A stretch of 64,000 nucleotides of DNA from positions 1-64,000 of the forward strand of contig JALHMG010000025.1 in NCBI GenBank assembly GCA_022844135.1, given 5' to 3'. Positions 41,263-50,412 of this stretch are shown in pieces. The notes beneath the pieces were generated by a model. It was not told where the DNA came from. It searched no databases and saw only the letters and a list, made by a program, of their open reading frames with translations. How positions within the stretch are numbered: position 1 is the stretch's first letter; each line of letters starts with the position of its first letter. The position numbers and the translations under genes are program-made. Source of the DNA: Lysobacterales bacterium (GTDB lineage: Bacteria; Pseudomonadota; Gammaproteobacteria; Xanthomonadales; SZUA-5).

Positions 41263-41982
41263 TCAAGCGTTTAACCACTCGAATAGTTCGCGAAACGGCG
41301 ATTCGTTTTTGCCAGGACCGTCCAGGAAAAAGCTGGACACATCGGGCTGCAGAGCGTTCTGACGCCAGTCGCTCATACGCTGCAGAACTTCGACCTTATC
41401 GATTTGCCCCGACTGCGCCCTCGCCAGCGTATCGGCAGCCGACGTCTTGAGTTGTTTCATTTGCGAGCGCCGACGCGCGGCTACATCGTCGCGTCCGAGT
41501 TTCACCACCTGTAGCGTCGACAATGCGCGACGATCGAGCGCGCCCGTCGCGACGTCGAAACGGGCGGTCAGCAGTCCAACATCGTCGATGTAAAAGAAAT
41601 CCCAAACGGGTTCGTCGACGGGGTTGATGAGTTGCTCGGCGCCATCGGGAAACTGGTCTTTCTTGTAGGTCGAGTTGCAAATCGAGCACGCCCAAAGGTA
41701 GTTCTCCCAGGCCATAGACAACTGTGGGAACGTCGACTTCGGCCGGTAGTGTTCGACATGGGAGGACTCGTTGCTGCTGCACCACATACAGTTGCCGCCA
41801 GAGCCAGCCATCGCGCGCAGCGCGTCGACGACAACCTTGAACCACTGAGCGCTTCTCGCGTTCTCGAACTGACGTTTGGCTTCAGCTTTAGCGTCGGCGC
41901 TCTCCGATATCTCAAGCGTCTTGTCCGCCAGCATCTGAGCAGTGCGCGCTGGCAGGGCAGGTCTGGGGCCGCAAGGTCGCAC
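41263..41982 (-). CDS. ptuB: HNH endonuclease, PtuB-like (Septu defence)
   Basis: This 239-residue nuclease has the metal-binding HNH core of the PtuB/TIGR02646 type: CMWCSSNESSHVEHYRPKS, then NYLWACSICNSTYKKDQFP. It supplies two CxxC zinc pairs, the catalytic His of VEHYRP and the downstream Asn/His-type residues. It starts at GTG 41982, four nt after the stop of the ATPase gene, so the two are clearly a pair. Two-gene ATPase + HNH modules correspond to Septu (PtuA/PtuB) or retron-borne effectors; no reverse transcriptase is present, favouring stand-alone Septu. Confidence 0.75.
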   Translation of the reverse strand: MRPCGPRPALPARTAQMLADKTLEISESADAKAEAKRQFENARSAQWFKVVVDALRAMAGSGGNCMWCSSNESSHVEHYRPKSTFPQLSMAWENYLWACSICNSTYKKDQFPDGAEQLINPVDEPVWDFFYIDDVGLLTARFDVATGALDRRALSTLQVVKLGRDDVAARRRSQMKQLKTSAADTLARAQSGQIDKVEVLQRMSDWRQNALQPDVSSFFLDGPGKNESPFRELFEWLNA

Positions 41983-41986
41983 CGTT

Positions 41987-43336
41987 TCAGCCTTGCGCTT
42001 TCGAGTCTTCGAAATCGAACTGGTGGCCGATCATCGACTTCAGCTCTGCGTAATCGGTGGCTTCCACCTCGCTCAAGGCGACGGCGCGGCGCTTCGCATC
42101 CAAAAACTGGTAGCGCTCGATGCGCTCAACCGCCGGAATCGAGCGTGTGGTTCCGAGTCCGAACGCAGCGCCAAGCAAAGTCGATTCGGCTTTGCCCATG
42201 CGTATCTGCTCGACTTCCTCGCGGCTCAGTTTGCGCGGCACATTGGGCACTTCATCGGGCATCGGCAAAACGAACAGACCGTCGATGTCCGCGTTCTGCG
42301 CAATCAGCGGGCTATGCGTTGTGACGATGAACTGCAATCTCGGAAAGTGCTTGGTCAGCCAGACGGGAAGCTCGCGTTGCCAGGTGGGATGCAGGTGCGC
42401 TTCGATCTCGTCGATCAGCACAACGCCGGGGCGTGTCACAATCGGGGTGTCGGAGTTTGGGTCGAAGAGCTCGGGTCCGTAACAGTCTTTCAAGTGGCGC
42501 AATATATCGAGCACGAGCGCGAGTACGCTGCGGCAGCCATCACTGACGTCGCGCAACGGCAAACGCAAACCTTCGCGCTTGACAAAAACTTGGTCGGATG
42601 TGATGTCATCCATCTCAAAACCGGCGGGTAACAGCCCGTGACTGAGAAGGGATTTGACTTGACCCAGAAACGCACTGGCGCGTGACCTGGGCCCCTGCTC
42701 AAACACTTCGAACTGGCGCTTGCGCAGCCATTCCTCTGCTTCAGACAACGACGCATCTTCACGAAACAACGTGACGTGGCGACGAAGTGCACCGGGTCCG
42801 ACAGCGTCCCGCGCGGCATCAGACGAGCTTCCGCTCAAGCGCCTCCATGGGCCATAGCCACAACAAAACCAACCAAGGGCGTTAGGGTTCCACGGTCCTC
42901 CACGCACGCGAGGTTTCACTCTCTGCAACCAGTCGGGAGGCTGCGAAATCCAAGGCGAGAAAGAATCCAATTCAGCGAAAACAGGTAGTGATTCGTCAGC
43001 TTGACGAAGCCATTGGATACCCATCGAAAAAAACGAAGCCGCTCTTGGAATCTTGAAGAAGAAATCCTCGTCAACGTCGACGGAAACTTCGACTCCTACT
43101 CGGCCAAGTAGCTCCCCGTTGCGGATCCAGCCTGTCGGATTGCGGAGCGCAACGGCCCCCTGCACTGGGCCCATTAGAGCCAAGGCGATCAGCTTCAGAA
43201 CCGTCGACTTACCCGACGCGTTTCCGCCAACAAGAACGGTCCAGCCTGCCAGACCGTTCTTGTCGTCCTGCCGAAAATCGAACTCGGCCTCCCTGAAGCC
43301 CTTGATGTTCTCGATTCGCAGGCGCCGAACGTACAC
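41987..43336 (-). CDS. ptuA: AAA ATPase, PtuA-like (Septu defence)
   Basis: This 449-residue ABC/SMC-like ATPase (AAA_21 type) starts MYVRRLRIENIKGF. It has Walker A GGNASGKST (37-45), the family patch CCGYGPWRRLSG, the signature-like SDGCRSVLALVLDI, Walker B GVVLIDEIEAHLHP and the H-switch TTHSPLI. In Septu, PtuA oligomerises and controls the PtuB nuclease during phage attack. It starts at GTG 43336, only 8 nt after the icd stop on the same strand, so it probably depends at least partly on icd transcription. Base composition is lower in GC than icd, consistent with acquisition. Confidence 0.8.
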   Translation of the reverse strand: MYVRRLRIENIKGFREAEFDFRQDDKNGLAGWTVLVGGNASGKSTVLKLIALALMGPVQGAVALRNPTGWIRNGELLGRVGVEVSVDVDEDFFFKIPRAASFFSMGIQWLRQADESLPVFAELDSFSPWISQPPDWLQRVKPRVRGGPWNPNALGWFCCGYGPWRRLSGSSSDAARDAVGPGALRRHVTLFREDASLSEAEEWLRKRQFEVFEQGPRSRASAFLGQVKSLLSHGLLPAGFEMDDITSDQVFVKREGLRLPLRDVSDGCRSVLALVLDILRHLKDCYGPELFDPNSDTPIVTRPGVVLIDEIEAHLHPTWQRELPVWLTKHFPRLQFIVTTHSPLIAQNADIDGLFVLPMPDEVPNVPRKLSREEVEQIRMGKAESTLLGAAFGLGTTRSIPAVERIERYQFLDAKRRAVALSEVEATDYAELKSMIGHQFDFEDSKAQG

Positions 43337-43344
43337 GGCCTATC

Positions 43345-44646
<1,302 letters not shown>

Positions 44647-44728
44647 CGCTCGTCTCCTTGGCCTTAGTCTGAGGCGCAAGACTATAGCGCGACGCGGCGT
44701 ACTGCTTTTGCTCCTGCAGTTCACCAAT

Positions 44729-45046
44729 CCATGCTCCGCCGCTTTGGCTTCTAAGGTACGCGGACCCATGGTCCGCAGCTTTGGCTTCTAAGGTACGCGG
44801 ACCCATGCTCCGCAGCTTTGGCATCCAAGGTACGCGAACCCATGGTCCGCAGCTTTGGCTTCTAAGGTACGCGGACCCATGGTCCGCAGCTTTGGCTTCT
44901 AAGGTACGCGGACCCATGGTCCGCAGCTTTGGCTTCTAAGGTACGCGGACCCATGGTCCGCAGCTTTGGCATCCAAGGTACGCGAACCCATGGTCCGCAG
45001 CTTTGGCTTCTAAGGTACGCGGACCCATGGTCCGCAGCTTTGGCTC
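44729..45046. repeat. Left REP array: eight 37-bp tandem units
   Basis: Eight units start at 44755, 44792, 44829, 44866, 44903, 44940, 44977 and 45014 (period exactly 37 bp), preceded by a degenerate half-unit from 44729. Each contains the palindrome GCGGACCCATGGTCCGC (7-bp stem, 3-nt loop) and a conserved 20-nt linker including AGCTTTGGCTTCTAAGGTAC. Units 2-3 and 6-7 share the same variant bases (a GCATCCAA linker followed by GCGAACC), indicating duplication of a four-unit block. The array lies between icd and the RAYT gene. Confidence 0.95.
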
Positions 45047-45070
45047 ACTAACACAACTATCCTCGCACAC

Positions 45071-45724
45071 ATGATCGTCGCCGACGACAACGCCGAAACG
45101 ACGGCAGCGGACGAAGGGTCCGCACGTCAAGAGTATCCACACCGCGGCTGGCATTCGCGCGGCTACCATCCACATTTCGACTCGCCCGAAAAGCTCCAGA
45201 GCATCACCTTTCGACTGCATGACAGCGTGCCCTTGGCGCTCATTGAACGCTGGCGCGACGAGATCGTCGAACTCGATCCCGCCAGATCCCGGCAGGATCA
45301 GCTGATGGCGCAGATCGCCGACTACGAAGATGCGGGCATCGGCGATTGTTGGCTAAAGGACCCAAGGATCGGCGCTATCGTCGAACGTGTGTTGCTGCAC
45401 TTTGATGGTCAGCAATATCGTTTGCTCGAATGGTGCGTGATGCCCAATCACGTCCATGTGCTCGTCGAAGTGCTGCTCGGGTATCGCTTAGCCGCGATCG
45501 TCCAGGGCTGGAAATCGCACTCGGCCCGGCGCGCGAACCGCGTCTTGAACCGCACTGGCGCTTTCTGGATGCAGGATTACTTCGATCGCTACGTGCGCAA
45601 CGAGGCACACCTAACGCTGGTGCGCGAATACATTCGCATGAATCCAGTGAAGGCGAAACTCTGTGAACGACCAGAGCAATGGCGCTGGAGCAGCGCCAGT
45701 AAAGCCGAAAGCAGACCGGCCTAA
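45071..45724 (+). CDS. REP-associated tyrosine transposase (RAYT)
   Basis: This 217-residue Y1/HUH single-strand transposase of the IS200-related RAYT class has the metal-binding HUH motif in MPNHVHVLVE and the catalytic-helix Tyr region ..FDRYVRNEAHLTLVREYIRMNPVKAKL. The N-terminal WHSRGYHPHFDSPEKLQSITFRLHDSVP is typical of RAYTs. RAYTs nick and rejoin REP hairpins. This gene is flanked on both sides by arrays of one palindromic family (44729-45046 and 45741-46206), the expected substrate. Key motifs are intact, so it may be active. Confidence 0.93.
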   Translation: MIVADDNAETTAADEGSARQEYPHRGWHSRGYHPHFDSPEKLQSITFRLHDSVPLALIERWRDEIVELDPARSRQDQLMAQIADYEDAGIGDCWLKDPRIGAIVERVLLHFDGQQYRLLEWCVMPNHVHVLVEVLLGYRLAAIVQGWKSHSARRANRVLNRTGAFWMQDYFDRYVRNEAHLTLVREYIRMNPVKAKLCERPEQWRWSSASKAESRPA

Positions 45725-45740
45725 TCGCGGCGCTTTGGGG

Positions 45741-46206
45741 GCGGACCCACGGTTCGCAGCTTCCGCGTACCTTAGAAGCCAAAGCTGCGGACCGTGGGTC
45801 CGCGTACCTTAGGAGCAAAAGCTGCGGACCGTGGGTCCGCGTACCTTAGGAGCAAAAGCTGCGGACCGTGGGTCCGCGTACCTTAGGAGCAAAAGCTGCG
45901 GACCATGGGTTCGCGTACCTTAGAAGCCAAAGCTGCGGACCGTGGGTCCGCGTACCAGGATGCGCAAAGCAAAAGCTGCGGACCATGGGTTCGCGTACCT
46001 TAGAAGCCAAAGCTGCGGACCGTGGGTCCGCGTACCAGGATGCGCAAAGCAAAAGCTGCGGACCGTGGGTCCGCGTACCTTAGAAGCCAAAGCTGCGGAC
46101 CGTGGGTCCGCGTACCTTAGAAGCAAAAGCTGCAGACCGTGGGTCCGCGTACCTTAGAAGCCAAAGCTGCGGACCATGGGTCCGCGTACCCAAAAGCCAT
46201 AAGCTG
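45741..46206. repeat. Right REP array: twelve units, mostly inverted relative to the left array
   Basis: Eleven palindromes of the type GCGGACCGTGGGTCCGC start at 45787, 45824, 45861, 45898, 45935, 45978, 46015, 46058, 46095, 46132 and 46169, in the reverse orientation of the left array. One unit at 45741 has the left-array orientation. Spacing is 37 bp except two 43-bp steps (45935-45978 and 46015-46058) with an extra GGATGCGCAAAGC-type insert, forming an 80-bp duplicated block. Loop variants (CGT/CAT and GGTTCGC) occur. The array ends in the vestige GCTGCGGC just before the next gene's stop. Confidence 0.95.
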
Positions 46207-46214
46207 CGGCGGCG

Positions 46215-47093
46215 CTATTCCGTCAGCATCTTCGGCGCCGCCATCTCTGGGCTGGACAGCCCGGTGATCGCGTTCAAATCGCGGATCGCGAGTTCGGCGT
46301 GGGTCATGCTCTCGGCGACCGAGTCGACTTGCGTGCTGATGAAGTCCGGGTTCTGGTTGTTCACGCTCATCTCGCTCAAGGCAAGTATTTTCGATTCGAT
46401 TCGCTCCAGCTCCAGGCCGACGAATTCGCTATTGGATTCGGCGCTCTTGAGATTATCGAGACGCATCGTGGTGGTGGCGATGGCATCCGTGAGCGAGCGC
46501 TTGATGCGCTCGTCCGTGCTATCGGCCATGGCTGCTCGGCGCGCTTCCAGATCCTTGAGCTGCTTCTCCAGGCCGCCGCGATCGGTGTGCTCCAGGAACT
46601 TCCACAGGCTCTGCTGCGCGTACAGCAGGCGCAGGAATACCCACAGCAACTTGTCGAGCCCACCGCCGCGCAAGTCGTCGGCCTCTGGCGTCTCGGCCTG
46701 TCCGGCCGCGGCACCGCGCGCTATGCGCCGCAGATTCAGGCAGCGCTGCCGCAGTTTCATGAACCGCTCGCGTGGACCCGGCGCCAGCTCGGCCAGGATC
46801 CTGGTCAGCAGGCTTTGAGAATCTTCCGCGCGCTCGGTCCACTCGGGGTCGACGCCAATCAGTTTCCGATCCACGTAGCTGCGGAATTTCGGGATCGAGA
46901 TCAATCCGCCCAGGTAGGCCAACTCGGCGGCAATAACCAGCGGTACCAGCGCGCCGGGATTCGGCGAAAGCATCGCAAACACGGTGCCGGCGCCCAGCGC
47001 GAGCAGATTCCAGCGCCAGCGAAATGCTTCGCGCAGGTAATCCCCAAGGCCTGGCAGTTTTTTGCTTGATGGTGTGGGAGGTATCGGTCGCAT
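46215..47093 (-). CDS. Membrane protein with long helical cytoplasmic domain
   Basis: This 292-residue protein of unknown function has a short Pro-rich N-terminus and two close transmembrane helices (NLLALGAGTVFAMLS and GALVPLVIAAELAYLGGLISI). A long largely helical, probably coiled-coil region follows (LRLLYAQQSLWKFLEHTDRGGLEKQLKDLEARRAAM, IKRSLTDAIATTTMRLDNLKS, ELERIESKILALSEM). ATG 47093 gives the start MRPIPPTPSSKKL; an upstream frame exists to 47165 but lacks support. The stop lies 9 nt beyond the right REP array. Confidence 0.7.
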   Translation of the reverse strand: MRPIPPTPSSKKLPGLGDYLREAFRWRWNLLALGAGTVFAMLSPNPGALVPLVIAAELAYLGGLISIPKFRSYVDRKLIGVDPEWTERAEDSQSLLTRILAELAPGPRERFMKLRQRCLNLRRIARGAAAGQAETPEADDLRGGGLDKLLWVFLRLLYAQQSLWKFLEHTDRGGLEKQLKDLEARRAAMADSTDERIKRSLTDAIATTTMRLDNLKSAESNSEFVGLELERIESKILALSEMSVNNQNPDFISTQVDSVAESMTHAELAIRDLNAITGLSSPEMAAPKMLTE

Positions 47094-47218
47094 GCGCGGA
47101 AGTATGCCTCGTGCCGCGATGCTTGTTCGATCTTGCGATTTGCAGACCGGCACGAACGCGTCCACCGTGGACCGGTCAGCTCGCGGCGCGCCCGGCGCAT
47201 ATGCGAACTCGCGCAGGT

Positions 47219-47287
47219 CGGGCTAGCCAGGGCCAGCCCGCTTCTTGCCTGTCGCGCTTCAAGCTCTGCGGGCCGGGTTTCCCCGGC
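47219..47287 (-). terminator. Two hairpins downstream of the sigma/HEAT operon
   Basis: Read on the minus strand, GCCGGG-GAAA-CCCGGC (47272-47287) forms a 6-bp stem with a GNRA-type tetraloop six nt after the last gene's stop. A second stem CGGGCT...AGCCCG lies at 47219-47240. There is no T-run, so these may be stabilising or rho-dependent end structures. Confidence 0.45.
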
Positions 47288-47293
47288 AGCAAC

Positions 47294-48040
47294 TCAGTTC
47301 AAGATCGTTGCGATCGCCTCTTGCGCCCGTGGATGGTCGCTTTGGCCGAGCCAGAACAGCGCACGTTTGCGCGTCTCAAGGTCCTGGGATGCGCTCTTGA
47401 GTACGCGGAGCAGAGCATCCGTGCCGCGGTCCCCGGGCAGTTGCGATAACGCGAATATCAGTTCCTCCGGGTCGTCGTTGGCGCCGTCGAGTGCGCGCAG
47501 CAATACCGCTTCGGCGCTTGGGCGCGCCAGTTGGCCGATCCAGAACCATGCTTGCTGTCGCTCCTCGCCGCGACTGCGGACTGCTCGCGCCTCCAGTTCA
47601 GCGGCGGCCACATCGTTGCCGTGGGCTACGAGCGCTGGATACAGCCTCTCGTGGTCGATGTCGGCGGTGGCGATGAATCGCGCACTGGCATCGGTGTCGC
47701 GCAACCCAAGGTCGACAACGGCTTGACGGCTCTTGACCGGGCAGGCGTCGGCGTAGACGCGCACATCGCGCAGCACGCCGCCCTCCAGACGCACATACAC
47801 TCGCGCCGCGCCGTCCGTCCCGAAATCGGTGAAGCTCAGCGAGCGTCGATCGAGATCGCATTGTCGGCCTTTGCCGCGCCAATCCTCGCCTTCGATGCAG
47901 CACCAGGTGCGCGTGCCCGATGGCAGATCGATCTGCCAGCTCGACCAGCCGTCCCCAGGTTCGATGCGACCGCTGGCGAGCGCATTCAGCGAGACGAACA
48001 GCACCGCGCCGATGATAAAACTGAGGTCGGCAATGCTCAT
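47294..48040 (-). CDS. Exported HEAT-repeat-like protein (operon gene 4)
   Basis: This 248-residue protein has an N-terminal hydrophobic segment (DLSFIIGAVLFVSLNALASG) that could be a signal peptide or anchor. A beta-rich region with four Cys follows (WCCIEGEDWRGKGRQCDLDRRS, YADACPVKS). Short helical HEAT-like repeats end it (ARSRGEERQQAWFWIGQLARPSAEAVLLRAL, DDPEELIFALSQLPGDRGTDALLRVL, ETRKRALFWLGQSDHPRAQEAI). ATG 48040 overlaps the stop of the upstream HEAT gene. Function unknown; it is the last gene of the sigma-factor operon. Confidence 0.75.
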   Translation of the reverse strand: MSIADLSFIIGAVLFVSLNALASGRIEPGDGWSSWQIDLPSGTRTWCCIEGEDWRGKGRQCDLDRRSLSFTDFGTDGAARVYVRLEGGVLRDVRVYADACPVKSRQAVVDLGLRDTDASARFIATADIDHERLYPALVAHGNDVAAAELEARAVRSRGEERQQAWFWIGQLARPSAEAVLLRALDGANDDPEELIFALSQLPGDRGTDALLRVLKSASQDLETRKRALFWLGQSDHPRAQEAIATILN

Positions 48041-49131
48041 GGCGCATTCCCCAGAGCCGCGTCGATGGCCTCGATGGCGGCATCGCCGCCGAGCATCGTC
48101 AGTGTGCGCAGAATCTGCTTTTTCTCGGCCGGCGATTTAGCGCTGCGGTACAGGGACATCAGGCCTTTCTCATCGCCCGCGATCATCAAACCCTGCAGTG
48201 CGGCCTCCTTGATCTCCGCATCGCTGCTGGATTGATAGATCGAACTGAGGGCCGCGGACGCGCCGGTGCCGGCAATGCCGATGTTACGCACGGCTTCGAG
48301 CTGGATGTTGCGATCCTTTGCGGTTCGCGCCAGATTCTCCAGGCTCTTGACATCGCCCGATATCGCAAACGCCTGCACCAGCGCCTCAGAGTGCTTGCCT
48401 GCGTCGCCCAGCTTGCGAAGCTCATCGACGGCGCCCATCGCGCCGAGCGTGCGCACGATGGCGGCCAGATCTTCCCCCTTCGAGTTCTGCGCCAGCGACA
48501 GCAACGCGTCTTTGCGACCGGCGATCAGGTAAGCGCCCAAAATTTCCTCGCGCAGCGCCGGTTCGCTGGCGTACATCGATTGCAGCGCAGCCAGCGCCTC
48601 GGGACGACCGCCGATGCCGATCATGCGCACCGCTTCGCCACGCAGCGGCAAGGAGCCGCGCTTGGCGACATCCAGCAGTATCGATTGCGCCTCAGTGCCG
48701 TCGAACTGACTCAGCACGAATAGCGCACGCGCCTTGACCAGATCGGATTTCTGTCCGCCAAGCACGCGCTTCAAAAGCGGCAGCGCGCGCTCTGGCGGCG
48801 CCGCCATCAATCCCTCCAGCGCAGCGATCGCCAGCGCCTCCTCCTCGCTCGGCGCACGCGCCGACAGTTCACCCGCCCCAAGCGGATCCAGTGGCATCAA
48901 TGCCCCGTGCTGCCCGGCAGCTCTCTGCTCCAGTTGCGCCTGGGCGCGCTTCTGGTCGGCGCGTGCTCGCGCGTCATCCGCCTTGGCGCGCGCCTCATCC
49001 AGTTCGGCCTTGGCGCGCGCCTGGGCCGCCTGGACTTGAGTTTGCTCCGACAATTGCCGTCCGTCAGGCCCTAGTTGCGCCAGCGCCGGCCCCGACAATG
49101 CAAGCAGCACGGCCATCGTTAAGGATTTCAT
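48037..49131 (-). CDS. Exported HEAT-repeat protein (operon gene 3)
   Basis: This 364-residue protein has a signal peptide (MKSLTMAVLLALSGPALAQ). A charged coiled-coil made of RAKAELDEARAKADDARARADQ-type repeats follows. About eight HEAT/PBS-lyase-like repeats end it (KARALFVLSQFDGTEAQSILLDVAKRG, LRGEAVRMIGIGGRPEALAALQSMY, IQLEAVRNIGIAGTGASAALSSIY, and more). I chose ATG 49131, preceded by GGAGAG. An ATG at 49158 that overlaps the anti-sigma stop is an equally possible coupled start and adds nine basic residues. It probably scaffolds proteins in the periplasm; partner unknown. Confidence 0.8.
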   Translation of the reverse strand: MKSLTMAVLLALSGPALAQLGPDGRQLSEQTQVQAAQARAKAELDEARAKADDARARADQKRAQAQLEQRAAGQHGALMPLDPLGAGELSARAPSEEEALAIAALEGLMAAPPERALPLLKRVLGGQKSDLVKARALFVLSQFDGTEAQSILLDVAKRGSLPLRGEAVRMIGIGGRPEALAALQSMYASEPALREEILGAYLIAGRKDALLSLAQNSKGEDLAAIVRTLGAMGAVDELRKLGDAGKHSEALVQAFAISGDVKSLENLARTAKDRNIQLEAVRNIGIAGTGASAALSSIYQSSSDAEIKEAALQGLMIAGDEKGLMSLYRSAKSPAEKKQILRTLTMLGGDAAIEAIDAALGNAP

Positions 49132-49154
49132 TTCCACTCTCCGTATGCGCGCCT

Positions 49155-49808
49155 TCATAGGCGCTGTACTGCATTCGACGGCGCGGCGCGCAGTTTGGTT
49201 TGCATCGTGCGCGCTTCGAAATCGAGTTGCGCGCGCACGCCGGCATCGGTGTCGGCATCGAGGCTCGCCAATTGCAGGAGCACCGGCTCGAAGGCGCGCA
49301 ACACACGCGCCAGCTGCACGTCGCCCGCGCGCTCGGCGGCCAGCGCGTGCAATCGGTTATCGGCGATGATGGCCTCGATGCGCGCGGTACGGTCCTCGGC
49401 CCCCGGCAGTGCAGCCAGCGCACGGCGCGTCGCCGCCAGATGCAGCAACGCGCCAGCGTTGTCGGGACCGGCGGCCACGATCGGGATCGGCGCCGTCTGG
49501 TCGGGCGCAATCCAGCGTCCGACACCGATGCCGAGCAGCAACAGCGCAGCGGCCGCCAGCGCGATCGGCGCAAAGCGCCGCGTCGGTCGCGCACGCTTCA
49601 TCGCAACGGCGCCATGCAAAGCTGCGCGCCAACGCTGCATGCTCGCCGCGGGAGCCGGCACCGGCACCGCGCGCAACGCGTCCAGATCGGCGCGCAGCGC
49701 CGCATCGCGCGCACGCAACGCGGAATCGCCCTCCAGCGCGCGGCGAATGGCATCCGGCGCCGGGTGCTCGCCTAGTCGATAAAGCAGCAACTCGTCGTCA
49801 TCGATCAT
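49155..49808 (-). CDS. Putative anti-sigma factor (single-pass membrane protein)
   Basis: This 217-residue protein is encoded directly behind an ECF sigma factor, with ATG 49808 overlapping its stop. The N-terminal cytoplasmic part (LLLYRLGEHPAPDAIRRALEGDSALRARDAALRADLDALRA) is helical, like anti-sigma domains, but lacks the zinc-binding HxxxCxxC motif. One transmembrane helix follows at about residues 81-97 (APIALAAAALLLLGIGVG), then a periplasmic helical domain with many charged residues. Assignment rests on position and topology. Confidence 0.7.
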   Translation of the reverse strand: MIDDDELLLYRLGEHPAPDAIRRALEGDSALRARDAALRADLDALRAVPVPAPAASMQRWRAALHGAVAMKRARPTRRFAPIALAAAALLLLGIGVGRWIAPDQTAPIPIVAAGPDNAGALLHLAATRRALAALPGAEDRTARIEAIIADNRLHALAAERAGDVQLARVLRAFEPVLLQLASLDADTDAGVRAQLDFEARTMQTKLRAAPSNAVQRL

Positions 49809-50311
49809 GATTCACCTCGCCAATCGGCCAGCGCGCCGCGCAGTTTGCGCACGCCGCGGAACAGCCCTTGTTTGACGCTATCCACGCTGCATCCCAGATG
49901 GTCGGCGATCTCGGCAAGCGACCACTCCTCGTGGTGTTTGAGCACGAACATCGTGCGCTCCAGCGCGGTCAAGCGCGTCAGCGCCGCGTCGAGGTCGCGT
50001 TTGAGATCGCCTGCCCGATGTGCGCCGTCGTGCGCCGCGTCGAAGCTCTCATCCAATGTCTCGCCGCGCTCGCGGCGCATCAGATCGATCGCAGTATTGA
50101 TCGCGATCCGGTGCACCCAGGTATCGACCTCCGCCTCGCCGCGGAAGCTCGCTCTCTGGCGCCACGCTTTGAGCAGCGCTTCCTGGACCGCCTCTTCGGC
50201 GAGCGCCGCCCGACCGGTGATGCGCAGGCACGCGCCATACCAGCGCGCGCTACGCTGCGCGATCAGCGCATCGAAGCTATGAACAGGGTCGGGGCGGAAG
50301 AAGTGCAGCAT
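49805..50311 (-). CDS. RNA polymerase ECF sigma factor
   Basis: This 168-residue sigma-70 family regulator contains region 2 (ALAEEAVQEALLKAWRQRASFRGEAEVDTWVHRIAINTAIDLMRR) and region 4 with its HTH (LTALERTMFVLKHHEEWSLAEIADHLGCSVDSVKQGLFRGVRKLRG). ATG 50311 gives the natural start MLHFFRPDPVHSF. It heads a four-gene operon (sigma, membrane anti-sigma, two exported HEAT proteins) with 4-bp overlaps at two junctions. It is probably autoregulated through its own promoter in the 100-bp gap upstream. Confidence 0.93.
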   Translation of the reverse strand: MLHFFRPDPVHSFDALIAQRSARWYGACLRITGRAALAEEAVQEALLKAWRQRASFRGEAEVDTWVHRIAINTAIDLMRRERGETLDESFDAAHDGAHRAGDLKRDLDAALTRLTALERTMFVLKHHEEWSLAEIADHLGCSVDSVKQGLFRGVRKLRGALADWRGES

Positions 50312-50412
50312 GCGAAGCTTGGACGCTGCAGCCCGAGAAAAAGTTAGCGAACGCGTCTGAGTTTTTTCGACCAGCCGCCGGGCCGTTGCGCGTGCAGCCC
50401 GGCTGAACACAT

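Noticed and set aside
41263-43336. Retron with PtuA/PtuB-type effectors
   Set aside because: No reverse transcriptase gene or msr/msd-like structure lies beside the pair.
44647-44769. N-terminal extension of isocitrate dehydrogenase into the REP array
   Set aside because: A strong AAGGAG site positions translation at ATG 44646, and the extension is repeat-derived.
44729-46206. CRISPR-like array of regularly spaced palindromes
   Set aside because: The sequences between palindromes are nearly identical to each other, not unique spacers, the orientation reverses at the transposase gene, and no cas genes are present.
44729-46206. Reading frames through the REP arrays encoding repeated peptides ([25 protein letters not shown]-like)
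   Set aside because: They only exist because the 37-bp unit lacks in-frame stops; they have no ribosome-binding site and no protein-like composition.
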